From assembly GCF_036669915.1 (NCBI RefSeq), contig NC_089321.1, positions 10,788,914-10,852,913 on the forward strand: a DNA stretch of 64,000 bases, in the 5' to 3' direction. The number at the start of each line of letters is the position of its first letter. Within the stretch, counting starts at the first letter, position 1. Made by a program: the position numbers and the translations under genes. Origin of the DNA: Pocillopora verrucosa. Its lineage: Eukaryota; Cnidaria; Anthozoa; Scleractinia; Pocilloporidae. A model generated the notes under the pieces. It saw only the letters and a program-made list of their open reading frames with translations, had not been told where the DNA came from and did no database searches. Shown piece by piece: positions 23,564-36,953 of this stretch.

Positions 23564-25023
23564 GTCAGATCTGAAGATAAAATTCTTAGTTAAGACTTAA
23601 AAAAAAAAACTAAACTTTTGTTACTTTTTTTTTGCCTAATTTAACCTTTTAAAAAAAAGGTAGGGTCATTTTTAGGGTATCAGTGAGGGTGAAATCTGTA
23701 AATTAAACAGGTAATTTCACGCTTAAACATAGGCCTTTCTAATTATAGTATCTTGATTTTGGCTTCAAAGGGAAGTATAACCAAAGTTTAAAATCTTATC
23801 TAATATAAGGTTTTTTAAAGGAAACAACATTAAAACCAATGAACAATGATATCAACTACTCGTCCTGAGTTTTGCACCTACACAAGGCATGGTTTCTCCA
23901 CTCGAAGTAGCTCATCGGTTTTGTGGAAGGAAAAAAAGCTGGCTACTCACAAAGTATGCTGTACTGCATATTTATGCTCTCTGGCAGCTTACATCAACTG
24001 GCTAAATACCAATTTCTTGTTTGGTTTGCTTGTTTGTAAAACGCAAGGGTCGCTTCTAAAATGCAAATAACACTGAGACATGTACTTTTTCAGTATTCCC
24101 TGATAATTTGCTGTTACAATGTATACAGTTATATTCCTGGGTGGCCAGAGAGCTCCTGTGAGATTAGTGTCGTCATCCTTTCCTATTCGAGTGATTATAC
24201 AAATGTATCTACATTTATCAGGTAGTTTCATAGTGTCTTTCAAATGTAGTTTATAGTTAACAGTTATTAGCAGAAGTGGAGGTGATTTGGGTTGATGTTT
24301 ACTTAGCCACAAAGGTGAATAACTCTGAATAACTGTTTGAGTATATACCACACAGAAATCAAAATTTGGTCAAAATTACAAAAAATGGTTGGGACTTAAA
24401 CTCTTGACGTGAGATTTTTTTAATTACTTCCAAACTAGCGAATCAGCGCGTGCAAAAAGGATTAATCACCCATGTAACATACGAAAGCATAATATTACAT
24501 CATATCTCTAAAAAAAATGGATTATCGTAAGCAGAGATTAAAGCAGGCTGGTGTAGTCTGGAAAAAACGCGTGAAGCATTTAAAAAAACATTTACCCGTG
24601 TTGCAACGAAATGATTTAAATCACTTTAAGATAATCTTACGAATTTTTTCGAACTTTTGGATTTCACATTTTTATAAGCAGGTTTAGTTCAGTTTCTTCT
24701 ATCTCCTTTGCACAAAGATTAAGGCAATTGTATGTGTTTAAGTAAAAGGTTAGATGTTGACAATTCCTTTAAATCTCCAGATTTAAGGTAATAATTAACA
24801 AATATTCACGTGAGTATTGGTGGTCAGTCATCTTAGTATATACTTAAAGAGTGAGATAACAGCACAAAAAAATGATTTTATAACATAGCTAGTAACTTTG
24901 TCTGATCAAATTCAGTTGCGCGAGCGTGCTTCGAATCCCTATTATGCACGCTCATGACGCCAGCAAACAAATCCTTCGACAAAAATTTTCCATCGGGTTG
25001 AAAATGGTTATAAAACAAGTGGT

Positions 25024-25184
25024 TCATACGTCAGCTGTGCGTTCATCGAGACATGAAGCACTTGGGAAGTTTGGAGGTTCCTTATCATCAGTTGAGGCTA
25101 CGCCTCGAGCATTTCTTACGCATCTTTCGTGCTCTCCGGACTTCCCGCGTACTTCATATCTAGATGAACGCACGCTGACGTATG
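25024..25184. repeat. hairpin (inverted) repeat element, 160 bp
   Basis: Left arm 25024-25071 (tcatacgtcagctgtgcgtt...) is the imperfect reverse complement of right arm 25136-25184. The loop is about 65 bp. A related left-arm fragment (acgtcaggtgtgcgttcatt) occurs at 15828-15847 in the last intron of the anion-channel gene, so this is a dispersed MITE-like repeat. Confidence 0.65.
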
Positions 25185-25520
25185 ACCCAATTGTTAATTA
25201 ACTAATTTATTTCTGCAACGATTACTATACTTTCGGTTTCCAAATCCCGCACGAGTTGCCACAGGAAGTTTAAGTAGCCAATCAGAGCCCTTTTAACGCC
25301 ATCCACTGTTTTAGCATTTACTAATAGCTATTATCAATTCATTATTAATATCTATGACCGTTCCTTGAGTAGCTTAAGATTAATAGCTTAGGATTGATAA
25401 GTTGTCCATAATTTTTGGTGTTGACACTCCTGTTATGTTGTCACATTGTTATTTTTAAACTACTGTAATTATATGAAAGTCATATATTTGAACTGTGGAT
25501 GAAGACGTGAATATGAAAGC

Positions 25521-25664
25521 GATCTTCGCAGTACTAGTAATGAACACTACTTGAGCAGGAGTGAAAAAAAAAATTCAGGCCTGTACGGGATCCTGTACAG
25601 GCCTGAATTTTTTTCAGGCCTTATTTTCACCACTGCTCAAGTAGTGTTCATTACTGCGTAGATC
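25521..25664. repeat. palindromic repeat, 144 bp
   Basis: The outer arms share a perfect 21-bp block (taatgaacactacttgagca... and its complement). The inner arms share attcaggcctgtac with its complement around a short gggatc centre. The whole can fold into one long hairpin. The arms look like two inverted heads of one dispersed repeat family; a match to a known family is inference. Confidence 0.8.
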
Positions 25665-26970
25665 ATTTTCCTATTCCCGTTGTTATTGTTATACAATATC
25701 AGTAGCCCATTATCCAAGGGATGACAATTCATGTAACTGTTGTGACTAGTTAGAATAAATTTTACTGTTATCATACCTCAATATTTTGTTCTCTCAATTT
25801 GCGTGTCAAGTACTGTTAGGGGATTCCTAATAGTCTAACGCCCTTCATTCCCCAAGAAGTCTGCGCGTCAGTAATTTTCTAAGAGGGAGAGAGCGTTGGA
25901 ATCACAATCTATTGTTTTTAATCATTGATGAATTTTGGCAGCGTTATCTTTATGAAAAATCCTCAAAAAATATATATATTCTTTCATTACGGGGTCTAAT
26001 CTTGAAGCTGGGACTGAACGTTCTTATCTTCATGTCTTTGTTTAAGTATATTTAATTATTTACACAATTACTTAAATATGTATGTAAGCATGTATCTTTT
26101 GGGCGATCATAGCCTGAAAACTTAAATATCCTAAAAGTGTTCAAGAGATTTTCTGGGAAACCTAGAAGTTGATAGATTTTATTTAAGCTCTTGCTACAGA
26201 CGAAGTTCAAAGGACAAAACAGCAATCTTAATGTTCTCAAATGACGTTTATCCAGAGGTAAGTGTGATGTTAGTAGGCTCTTTAATTTGGGTTGATCTCA
26301 ACTCTTACATTATTATGAAAGAGATTCTTGAAGTTATGCGAGCGCACGGGAGCGAAAAAGAGAGTGAAAGTTATCTGAGGGTAACATGATATCTTCTTAA
26401 TTTTCCTTGCTCCTCTACTGAAGCTAAGCCACGGATTGGCTCCTTTGCATCTCGTGAACGTGGCTACGGAAATCACAGTTGATTCAGACACTTGACGGGT
26501 GTCGGCGCTAAGTTGTTAATTGTTAATCGCGCCATCCCGAATTCACACAAGTGCTTGGACGTAGCTTTAGAGATAATCAATTCCAGATTAGTTTTCGACT
26601 TCGCAAGGTTTTCCTGATTTCCGGCGCAAAAGATTAAGGTAAAATGGTTTCAACTGCTGTCATCTTCAATCATTGTTTAAAAAAGTCGGAAAGATTTTAA
26701 GACACTTTGAGCTGTTTTGCTTCTCGTCCTACCCTTTTTGGCCCAATATTGTACAAAGCAGAATCATTTGAGTGCGTAACTGTTCTTGCTGGTTATATTT
26801 TAAGATAGACCGAAAAAGGAAAGACGAAGGCTATTTATGAGACGAAAAATCATATTTTTATTAAAATCAATAGCATCTGGATGATGTGAAACGCTGAAGC
26901 TCTTCTGTTACATAATCCTTCCTTCGCATTTGGATCGAAGCCTTACAAATAATTCAGTCCAGATCTGCGC

Positions 26971-26992
26971 TACTACTACTACTACTACTACT
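26971..26992. repeat. CTA/TAC trinucleotide microsatellite
   Basis: About seven perfect trinucleotide units in non-coding DNA. Confidence 0.85.
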
Positions 26993-28356
26993 CAAGTTTT
27001 TTCGGATTTCCGGGGCGTTTGAGTCACGTAAATAATTTCGTCAGTTGTGGGTTTTTGAGCTGACAAAGAAACTGGGCATAAACTCAAACAGTATCCGGTG
27101 GAGTTTCCAGCGATTGTTATCAAGAACACTGTCACTCCATATAATAATATGAACTAGCAAACACTCAATCATACGTATTTGCACCCCATGTATAGAAAAA
27201 AACCTCTTTCTTGTGTGCGTTCTATAACGTATAATACATGAAATCATTTGATGAATCTTTGCTATCTTAATCTAATCAATACTGCTAACTCGTGTTTCTT
27301 GGTCAAACATGTACAGTTTGTTTTCGCATTATCGAAAAGTCCAGAAATATTTTAGCGGTTTATACTTGGTTCGATTTCAATTTGCAGTCAAGTTGCCAAT
27401 GATATTACAAAGATATGTTGGCATCGACGCAAAAAAAAATCAACGTACTTCATACCGAAGCGAAAGTTACAATAAGTCAGTTTCATTTTAACAGTTCGAC
27501 ACAAATTTCCAAACTCAAGCCTTAGGAGTAACTTGGGAGTTGCATTAGATTTCTCTGACGTAAAAAGCTAACTGATTGAAAACACACCAGGCAATGTGGA
27601 CAATTTGTGGGTTTTACAAAGACTTTCCCTTTTGGAAATAACTCAGTACATTCTATTCATTCCATCCCCGCTGGCATTTTAGTCGAGATGCAAGTAGCTA
27701 GTTATTGCAATCATCGCTCATTTATCCTTACTAAAGTCTATTGTCAAAACTTCTAAGATTTAAAGGTTGTTGTTGTTTTCATCTTTCCGTCCAAGGTCAT
27801 ATTAGCATTAAGGATTTTATGCCTGTTATGCGTAAGAGGTTTTAAATTAGTGCTATAATATACTGTCGATATCTTTTACCTGTCAGTATGTTGGTTGGGC
27901 TGTTAGCATCGCATCAGCAATTGTATTTTCGCCTTTAGATGCAATCTTTCAATTATTTGATATTCTATGACCCTCAAAACAATCGATATCGGGTACTTCA
28001 AAGTTGTTGTTCTACATCGCTACCTGACCAAAGATCGACTGAGATAAATGAGTATTTCAGACCACCTTGGAGAGATTATAAAACAGACCGCAAATATAGC
28101 TGTTTTATGGACAACACATGCACGCGCGTGCCGTAATAAAACCCACAGGAAGGCGATAATGAAAAAAACATCAACGCTGACCTCACTTGAGAGATCTGAA
28201 AAGACCTGCTTATGACAAACTTCCGTCAAATTTCCATAACGAAACCAAGTGAAGTAGGCAAATTTCATCAGTCAGCATCTTGACGCCACGACAGACACTA
28301 GCAAACTAAAAATTTGCCCAAGTTATTATTTTGAAATTTTATTTATTGATTGCATC

Positions 28357-31300
28357 ATGTCCACAAGACAGGCTGCAAGATCACGAAATTTAAAAGGAAA
28401 AGAAGCTCTGTTGGAATGGTGTAAGCAACAAACGTACGGTTACAAAGGCGTGAGCGTGCGTAATTTAAACTCTTCGTGGAGGGATGGCTTGGCATTTTGC
28501 GCGCTCTTACACAGATTCGATCCCGAACTGATGTAGGTATTCAAAATGATTGCACTCGACTCTCTCTCTTGATGTCTCCCTCTTTCTCGATCTCTCGCTA
28601 TCTTTCTCTGTCCCTCTCTGTTTTCACCCTAGCGAGCAACAAAAGGTTGTTAATGGCTGAGACAGTCGAAGAAATTCTACACAAATAACAGTATTTTTTT
28701 CGAAATTGAAAACAAAGGTTTCACTCAGGGAAAGGGAAGTTGGGGTTTTTTACCACACCGAGGTAAATTTTTGGTCATTACAATTTTAAAATGCCACTAT
28801 CCGCAGTATTTGCTACAATAATTAACTTCTGATATTTTGTGAGAAACTAAGACAATGACGCAGTGATATTTTAAGTGAAGACAGAGGAGATTCGTGAAAA
28901 CTGCAGTAACTTGTAACTGGAACTTCTGCTTTTTTTAGCATTTGTTCATCATATGTGCGCGGTATGTGATGCGAACGCGACATGTAACATCACGGGAAAC
29001 TTTCTAATCTGTATAATCCTCTGAAGTGAACCCAAACTTATTTATGTTAATTGATTGTCTGAGGTCACCAAGCGAGACGAGAGATTTAACCAAGAGGCAC
29101 GTATCAATGCAAAAGTGTCCCTAAAATATTGAATTATTTAAGTATAGATTTTAAAGAACTGCAACGCGTTCATCTCGCAGACATCCAGTGAAAAATAAAA
29201 TTGGAAGGGTTTCACTGCCGCCTTTACATACGAGTAATCGTTCAAACTGTGTCTTTTATATTAAAGTTAAGTGGAAACGTTAAAAATTATTGATAAACAT
29301 CGAACAAATAGAGCGTTATTGATTGCAGCCATGGTAACAAGAATATTAAGGCCACAGAAGCTTTATTATGCAAAAAAAAATTAACGCCTACTTCTGGCTC
29401 GAGATTGATCGTAGCACTTTGATTTTGAGTCATACCCCTTTTATAAGAACCTAACTTGTATGTTTTTTTCTTCGACTTTGACCTTGACTAAAGTTTTTAA
29501 ATGCACAAGTAAATATGAAATATACAGATACCCTTAAGAGGGCGAACTTTCGACTCTGCTCTAAATAGTGTATAGGAAGTGAACCATCGATGGATAATGT
29601 CAATAAACTTTTTTTGTAAGGTTGGAGGAAAAGACAAGCCGAAGGTGGGGAAAATATAATTATTAACAGATTTTGAAATGATGCTAAAATGAAAGCATGG
29701 TATAGTTGTATTTTAGACTTACAATGGCGGTCCCTAATAATGTTAACATGACGCGGGTCTCTAAATATTGAGTTGGACAAGTTAAGGTTTGCGGATTGGT
29801 TCCCCAGAGATATTTCTGATAATTTTCTTTCACTTTGCAGCAAATTTGACGACCTTTCTAAGGAGGACGCCTTGAAAAACAATGAATTGGTAGGTTTATT
29901 TGGACCAAACCGTGCATTCTTGCGAAAGAGAGAGTTTTAGTTTTGTGATATGTATAACTGATCTCCATATTTTCAAGTCTCTCCATAAACGAACGGACGA
30001 AAATGTATCATAACTTGAGGAAAACAGAGCAAGGACGATGAATGAAATTCAAGAACTTACTTAAGTCAAAGAGCGCATTGCCTCACGTTTTAGCTGTGTT
30101 GAGCAAAGTAAGTTTTATATTTCAGGCTTTCAAAGTGGCCGAGGAAAAACTCAAAGTTCCAGCTCTTTTGGAGGCAAGTGACCTGGTATCAATGGAAGAG
30201 ATTGACGAGATGAGCGTGATGACGTATCTCTCCATGCTGTACAAACGAATTAAAAAAAATTCCTCGCCTGGTGAGTAGTTGCTTTTCTGATTTGAACTAT
30301 TCTCAGAACGGAAATTCTTCTGATAATGCACGTTTGAGAAATTTAACAGGGGGAATATTGTTCCTTGCTGTCTTCAGTGGAGTGAAGCAATCTCGAAGAC
30401 GTGCGCCAATCGTTTACAATACCGATCGTCTTAGTACACACCTTTTCGTTCACTTGCGCACGTCTGGTGTTTGTTTATGTAGGAAGAAAATGTCACTTTT
30501 TAAAATGATAGTGATATGTATTTTTTTATTTCATAGCCCCCAGAACTCCCGCCGTCAATTCTGCTACAGGTATGTAGAATCTATGAAACTTTTGCAAATG
30601 ATGCCAAACACGAACTGCCCAAAACTTTGATAATGCTCAAATTTCACTCTAAATTCATCCAGCTGAGTTCTATAAAAAGTAAAATTAAAAACATCTTGTA
30701 AACCACATGTTGTAGACTCAAAAAAGGAATAAGTGGACCCGTCATTATTTAGCCCCTTCGGGGTGGGTCGAAGGATTCTAGGAGGGGGGAGGATCACGTG
30801 GTTTTCAAGGGGGTATGAAGGGAGATCAGTCGCCTCTAACAGAGTTTGGAGGGGTGAAATTATGAAATTTGACCGCTAATGAGCGGGATCATCAGAATAC
30901 TACAGACCCTTATGGGGTATTAAGAAAATTTTATTGAGACACAACCAAGGATCGGTAATACGCAGTGATGCATAGCTGTTCTGTATTACCGTTTGCGACC
31001 TAACATCACTAGACCCACCTACACCTTCTTCAACTTTACCATAATGGCACTAACTGTCATCGTCACACCTGTGTCCACTGTGCGTCAGTGACGTCGTCAC
31101 CTGAGGAGAAATTTATTCATTTAATCTTAAAGAACGTGCTGCTCAATAGAATGTCCTCGGGGTATATCTTTCTACCTAAGAACTTCTTGAGAACCCCTCT
31201 TTGTTATGACGTCATTTGCCATTTCCTAGTTGCTTTTCGTCCGAGCGTATCCTTTGGTCTCGATACTTTAAGAAAACTGTCTTAATGAAACTGCGTATCG

Positions 31301-31917
31301 CGTGGCGTGATTGCGAAGTTTTGATTAACGTTGGCAGTTCTGACGTCCATATGTACATCCACTATTAGCTTCTAATATTCACTTTCTCTGGGTGTTTCCA
31401 TGATCAGGGCCTGGTTTATCACAACTGTTATGACATGAAGAGTCCACATGCACGAACATCCCCTCCCCCCCACCCCACTGAGGAGATGTAGTCGTCTCAG
31501 GTTATCCCCCACCCCACCCTGACAGCATTTCGTCACGCCTCCCTGGCAGTTCACCACTACCCATTTATACCCCTGGGTGGCGAGCGGCATTGAGAAAATA
31601 AAGTGTCTCGTCCAGGAGCACAACACAATTTTCAGCCGAGCTCAAGCCCAGGCCTACGTGTGCACACGTTATTACCCCTGTCGCTGCTTGGTTGTTTTGG
31701 TTGTCAAAAATATTTTTTGCCACTAATTCAATGTTTATCTGTTGTAGTTCCAACAAGGAGAACCCTTTTTGACGTCTTGAAAGATGAGAACAACTTCACC
31801 GAGCGTTTTGAGAAACGAAAACACCGTCTCAGTTCTGGAGAAAAAGACAACTTCTCTAACAGATCAGTGCCAAAGGAAACTACCTTAAGAGAACTACACC
31901 AGGAAAACCACGTCTAA
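28357..31917 (+). CDS. single calponin-homology (CH) domain protein, MICAL-like N-terminus
   Basis: Exons: 28357-28532, 29841-29889, 30126-30270, 30537-30569, 31748-31917; 573 nt, 190 residues, all phases match and donors are GT. Residues about 15-125 form one CH domain: the start [10 protein letters not shown], the core [20 protein letters not shown], then [16 protein letters not shown] and [15 protein letters not shown], ending [11 protein letters not shown]. The [11 protein letters not shown] core, the KNN(E/Q)LAF step and a CH domain at the extreme N-terminus are typical of MICAL-like (MICALL) proteins, which link endosomal membrane traffic to actin. MICALL proteins continue with a LIM domain and a Rab-binding coiled coil. 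This one ends after a 65-residue basic, Ser-rich tail ([12 protein letters not shown] ... LHQENHV) with a clear stop. It may be a CH-only paralogue or a short isoform. The intron before the last exon holds a SINE. Confidence 0.85.
31480..31680 (-). repeat. tRNA-derived SINE, copy 3 (inverted)
   Basis: Shares acagcatttcgtca, cccatttatacccctgggtgg, ataaagtgtctcgtccagga and gagcacaacacaat with the SINE family at 17370-17640, in the same orientation. The reversed tRNA head (gccgagctcaagccca) is degenerate. It lies in the last intron of the CH-domain gene. Confidence 0.65.
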
Positions 31918-32887
31918 ATAGTAGATGAATACTGTCCCCCTTCATTGGACTGGAAGACAGTTGAAAACATCCAAATTTTTTTTTGCTAGTTTGTCTCAAA
32001 ATGACTGAAGTTGTAACGAAACGACCTTTCTGTCTGCCATACGATTCTTATGATGTTAGTTTGAAGTAATTGGTATTGGATCAATTGATAATGCCCTAAT
32101 TGATATTTTTCTTTATTTCCGTTACTTATCGGCTCGATATTATATCAGTATTGTAAGGAGAAATTCTATCATGGTCATTCGTTGGAGCTTAAGAGTTAAA
32201 GGAGATGTTATCAGCTGATAACGATGAAAATACTTAACAGGTGGACTTCACACAGATTATTAATCACTAAAATTGGCAACCAGCGGTAAAGGGCAACTGT
32301 AGTATGAATAGAGGTGTAACCTGGGATCTTTGCATTTTTTTCCTTCTCATTCGTGTTACGCATTTACCATTTTAATATATGAAAATAAGAAATTATGAAG
32401 CCTGTGTACGGATATATGGAGCACGCATGATACTGTTAAGTGGAGACATATGAAAATTAAAATTATCTTTCATGAAATATAAAAATATAAGAGAACTTGA
32501 AATAAAAGTCGATTCACGTCTCCCTTTTGTTGCACTTCCTTGTTTTATGCGGCAATTTTTTTCAGCGGCCGGATTGTTGTTCAGAATTATCATCAATTTT
32601 ACTTCCCTCTTAATTTTTTTGATAGTCTCGCCATTTTTTAAAATTTAATTTATTTTTAACAATATTAATTTCTCATATAGTTTATTTTTGGATCTCAAAA
32701 CAATGTAATATTTCTCCTTCGGTTTCATTTTCCATTTCCTCTTCCTCCCGGGACTGATTTAATCTTCACGCGGATGTACTTTCGCTTTCAATTTTCTCTT
32801 ACAAAAAACAGAGTGAAACCTTGCCTTACCCCCTCCCCCCCCCTCCCCCCCTTAAGCCATCAATGACAACTCAGCTGGAGAACCAAG
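31918..32887. other. intergenic stretch, 3' flank of CH gene and promoter side of DNPEP copy
   Basis: AATAAA at 32501-32506 may end the CH-domain transcript. A C-rich tract (32829-32851) lies just upstream of the DNPEP start. No further gene seen. Confidence 0.4.
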
Positions 32888-34428
32888 ATGGCTGCCCAGG
32901 TAAGGCTTTCAAAATCCCGCATAAACGTTTCCTTCGTTCGTGACAGGCACAGAATTTTCTTTTAGTCATTTCACCGCTTGAACTTTTATTCAGTGCCTCA
33001 AAATTCACTTTATAAATTTAAAGAGACTGCTGAGTAGCGATGAATTCATGCGCTACTTCCGTTTCAACTTTCGCGTGGATGCATTTACATTTAAGTTCAC
33101 ATCACTTTCCTTGCGATATCTACAACAGACATTATCGAAAGCGATGAATTTCAGCGTGAGACGTTTGCAGAATGCAAGCTTGTGACCGAAAGATGTGTTT
33201 TAGAATTCTAGATCAACAGTGATAAATTTGTTACGCGAGCTTCGCCTTCGAGAAAAGAGAAACAAATACTATATTAACTGTGTACGTCAACTCAATATGT
33301 GCAACATGTAATGAGTCGGAATACAATAGTTTAAATTTTTTGTATGATATTAATGTATGGTAACTTAATGCATCGAGATGTTAAGCCGATTCGCTAATAT
33401 TTTAAGATAGAAGTTGCGGTAAACTTCATACATTAATATTCATTTTTCTTTTCAACTAAGTAATTCTTAAAATTGGATTAGATTTTAGCAATGTGGAGAT
33501 TTAGAACAGAAGATAACCCCTTACACCTTAACATCAGTTTTCATATTCTCCATATTGTTCCCTATACGTTTTATAAGCTGCTGACAAGGTTAAGGAGAAT
33601 TTGTGTCACAGTCAAGAGCTTCTTTAGTTGATGATTATTTCCTGTATTCTCCTAACCTTAATGTTTGATTCAGGGCTGATACTGTGAAGAGAAATTAGGT
33701 GCTAGTCACTCTTAGGTGTAAAAGGGTTAACACAGTTTCAGTTGTGGAGGAAATTATAGTAACACTGTTGCAACTCTTCTAAATGTATGGTATTGTTGTA
33801 CATGTTGTTATATTGCCCATGAGGTGTCTTTCCTGGATGGAAATTTCATGCTGCATCCTCCAAATGTCAAAAAGTGAAGTTCGTAATAAAAAATGTTTTT
33901 TGGGTTTTGTTTTGTTGTAGGCATCCTCACTTGATGTAATAAAATCTGCAGCAAGGAAGTTCATTGATTTTGTGAACAATAGTCCTTCACCTTATCATGA
34001 TATGTTTTATCCTTCCAGCTTCTTTAATTAATAATGTGCATGAAAAAATTAGGTGCTTCTGATTGGCTGTAAACAAGTGCATTCTCATGTAACGCAAGTG
34101 CAAAGCTGTAACACGAGTGCAAATTACATACAGTGCACACGTGTTCAAAATTTTGTCTGCCTTAACTTTCTGTGATGTTTTTTCATTTACTTTATTAACA
34201 AGTTATATCATAATTTCTCTTACAATTTGGTGTAATAAGCACTTATAAATTTTTCACAGACTATAAACTGCACTTGCCTTACCAGCTCATGCAATGTTTT
34301 GTTTCAGTTGTCAATGAGTGCAGAAAGGTGTTATCAGCAGCAGGATTTAAAGAGCTCAAGGAAAAAGAGCACTGGGATATCAAGCCTTCTGATAAGGTGA
34401 GAAATGGGAGTTGGGGCTTTATATTTAA

Positions 34429-34430
<2 letters not shown>

Positions 34431-34468
<38 letters not shown>

Positions 34469-35522
34469 AATCTTTATTAAGTCATAAGATAAATAATCAC
34501 ATATCCTATGTTACAACAATAAAAGAAGGTATATATATAAATTACAGAGAAAATCAAGATAAAAATTATAAGACTAGATTATGTTTAAAAATTAAGCGAT
34601 TAACAAACGTGTTTTTGAACCTATCAGTGTTTATTTTAGGATGGTGACTTGTCTCTTTCCTCAGATTGTACTTGGTTAATTTCTTTTTTGGCATTATAGC
34701 TCTTAAAGGGTGTATTGTATTATTAAAAACATTCTTGAAGATACGCGTGTCCTGTTGAACTAACAATTCATAAACATTAATGTGATCGGATGTATACTTG
34801 CGCTTATAACATCGATCTAAGAAACATTGGATTGTTGTTAATTCGGAATTTACAGCGCCAAATACGGACAGCCCGTATAATATATTTGGTAGAACCAGAT
34901 TTAGAAACAGATGGTCTATTTCGGCCTGATTGTACCCTTCTTTCCTTAAAGATCTTAAAATGAACAGGCACTTGTTTGCTTTAATTAGTTTTTCCCGAAT
35001 ATGTGTTATGAACCTACTGTCTTCCTGAAATGTTACCCCTAAAATAGTAAGCTCTTTTGTCTGTGGTATTCCAGACACCATCGGAAACTCTATTGTACAA
35101 CCTTTCTTGCGGAAAATGATTTCCTTGCACTTAGATGGATTGCTACACATACCATTACTTCTAGACCACTGGGAAAACTGATTAATCAGTGCGATAGAAT
35201 TGTCATTATCACCTATCACAGGCGAGATAATGGTTGTATCATCTGCATATTTTACCAGCACGCTCTTATTGTCCAAGTGTATCTCTAAATCACTGAGAAA
35301 GACATTGAACAAGTGCGGCCCGCTGACACTTCCTTGGGTGGTACCTTTGTTGACACTTTTCCATTTTCCAATAAACCCATTTCTAATGACTCTCTGCTGC
35401 CTGTCTTCCAAAAAGCTTAGATACCAGTTAACTATAAAAGGATTTAGGGGGAGTTGCTTCAATTTGTGTGAGAGGAGATCGTGTTTCACACTATCAGGTT
35501 TGAAAGGTTGCAATTTTGACAT
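34431..35522 (-). mobile_element. 5'-truncated non-LTR retrotransposon (LINE) with poly(A) tail
   Basis: The minus-strand ORF 34566-35522 is the C-terminal half of a reverse transcriptase. It starts inside the palm (DSVKHDLLSHKL) and has NKGTTQGSVSGPHLFNVFLS, the catalytic VKYADDTTI and the thumb segment LTILGVTFQEDSRF. The 37-base T run at 34431-34467 is the poly(A) tail of this inverted copy. The ORF is uninterrupted over 318 codons, so the insertion is recent compared with the LINE at 41-43 kb. The 5' end breaks off near 35522. It lies in the third intron of the DNPEP pseudogene. CR1/Jockey-like by domain style; exact clade not determined. Confidence 0.88.
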
Positions 35523-36953
35523 GACCCAAAATCACAAAATGGTTACCAGAAATAAAAATTATGTTGTCTGGGAAATCATATGGTGCACTTAAAATTGGCC
35601 ACACCTGTTTTCCTTTGAAATAAGTAAGGGACTAGTCATTATTTATGTAGAAAAGGGGGGAAGAGAAAAATATGTTTGGAAGATCAAATTTCTATCAGGC
35701 CATGTAAATAGCAAGTGACCCTCCTCCCTTATTAAATATTAGCATGATGACTCCTCTCCCCTCCCCTGTCACCTCATATCTCCTCTTTTATGCCTAGAAA
35801 CTATTAAAATTTATCTCACATACAACTATAAGATGATTAAATTGGTAATGGACCACTTTTAAAATGTACCTCAAACTGCTGACCCCTCTCCCCCCAAACT
35901 TCATTATAAAACGTCATGCCTCCCTATAGCCAATCTGAAGTAGCCTCAACCACCACCTCCTCTTTTATCTCCCTCCCTCTTCACAAATAACAACCAGTCA
36001 GCTGCCAGTTGTCTTTGTAGGATCATGCAACCTTTCCAGGCTTGATACTTGGACAAGTAGGGAAACAGAACTTACTGAAATGTTTTGTAATTTAAGGAAA
36101 TATCAAAGCATTGCATATGTATAACTTAATATTCTAAATACAATGTAGTAATTTAACACATACCATCAACATAGGAACTTACATTGCAAATTTATTGCCA
36201 ATTTTTTTGGCCATGGTGACCAAAACAGTTTTAGCTTGGCTATGCAGGAGCATAATAGGGGGTATATTTTACCAAATCCTTCCCCTGTTAAAGACTTTGC
36301 CTGCATCATTGACCCATCTTTCATCTTCACCTGTTAGTTCTTTGCTCCATTCAGTATTTTGTGACTAGAAACCAGTCAACGATCATTGCATTTGCTGTTG
36401 GTGGGAAGTATGTTCCTGGAAATGGGTTCAGCATTGTAGGAGCTCATACTGATAGCCCCTGTCTCAAGGTACACAAGAAAAAGTCTTCTCATTAAAAGTT
36501 GCCACTGTAAAAATCATTCATTTATTAAAAATAGTCACTGCAAAAATTGTTCATTTATGTAATATTTATTATTTTAATAATGCAAGAGGTCAGAAGTCAC
36601 ATTACTTCAAAGACTTGAGGTAATACCTTTATGGTTTAAGTATTGCATTTATTTGAAAATATACAAAACACATAGGGAGGTTAAATTTGGTTTGAAATTT
36701 GTCAAAATCAAAAATTTAATAAACTAAAGGCTTTTTTAAACCTGCAATAAATCATTAAAAAAATCAGTACTTATTTAAGAAATAAGGTTACCTTTTTTTC
36801 CAATGAGAAATAAAGGAACAGGAGGTTAGTGAATGGTAACATGGCAATGTTTTCAATCTGCATCTGAAAAAAATCATAGCTGAGGTCATCAAAATTTGGT
36901 TGGATGTTCTGTGTCGTGGCAGATTTCTTCAATCTCCAATGCCTTTATAAAAT

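Larger units (their letters stand above)
23564..28356. other. intergenic stretch with hairpin repeats
   Basis: No ORF here has recognisable family features. The two hairpin repeats and the CTA microsatellite are listed separately. The ORF at 24926-25201 lies largely inside an inverted repeat and is not credible as a gene. Confidence 0.5.

Noticed and set aside
24926..25201. 91-codon ORF
   Set aside because: Over half of it is the two arms of an inverted repeat.
35200..35592. 130-codon plus-strand ORF
   Set aside because: Antisense shadow of the LINE reverse transcriptase on the minus strand.
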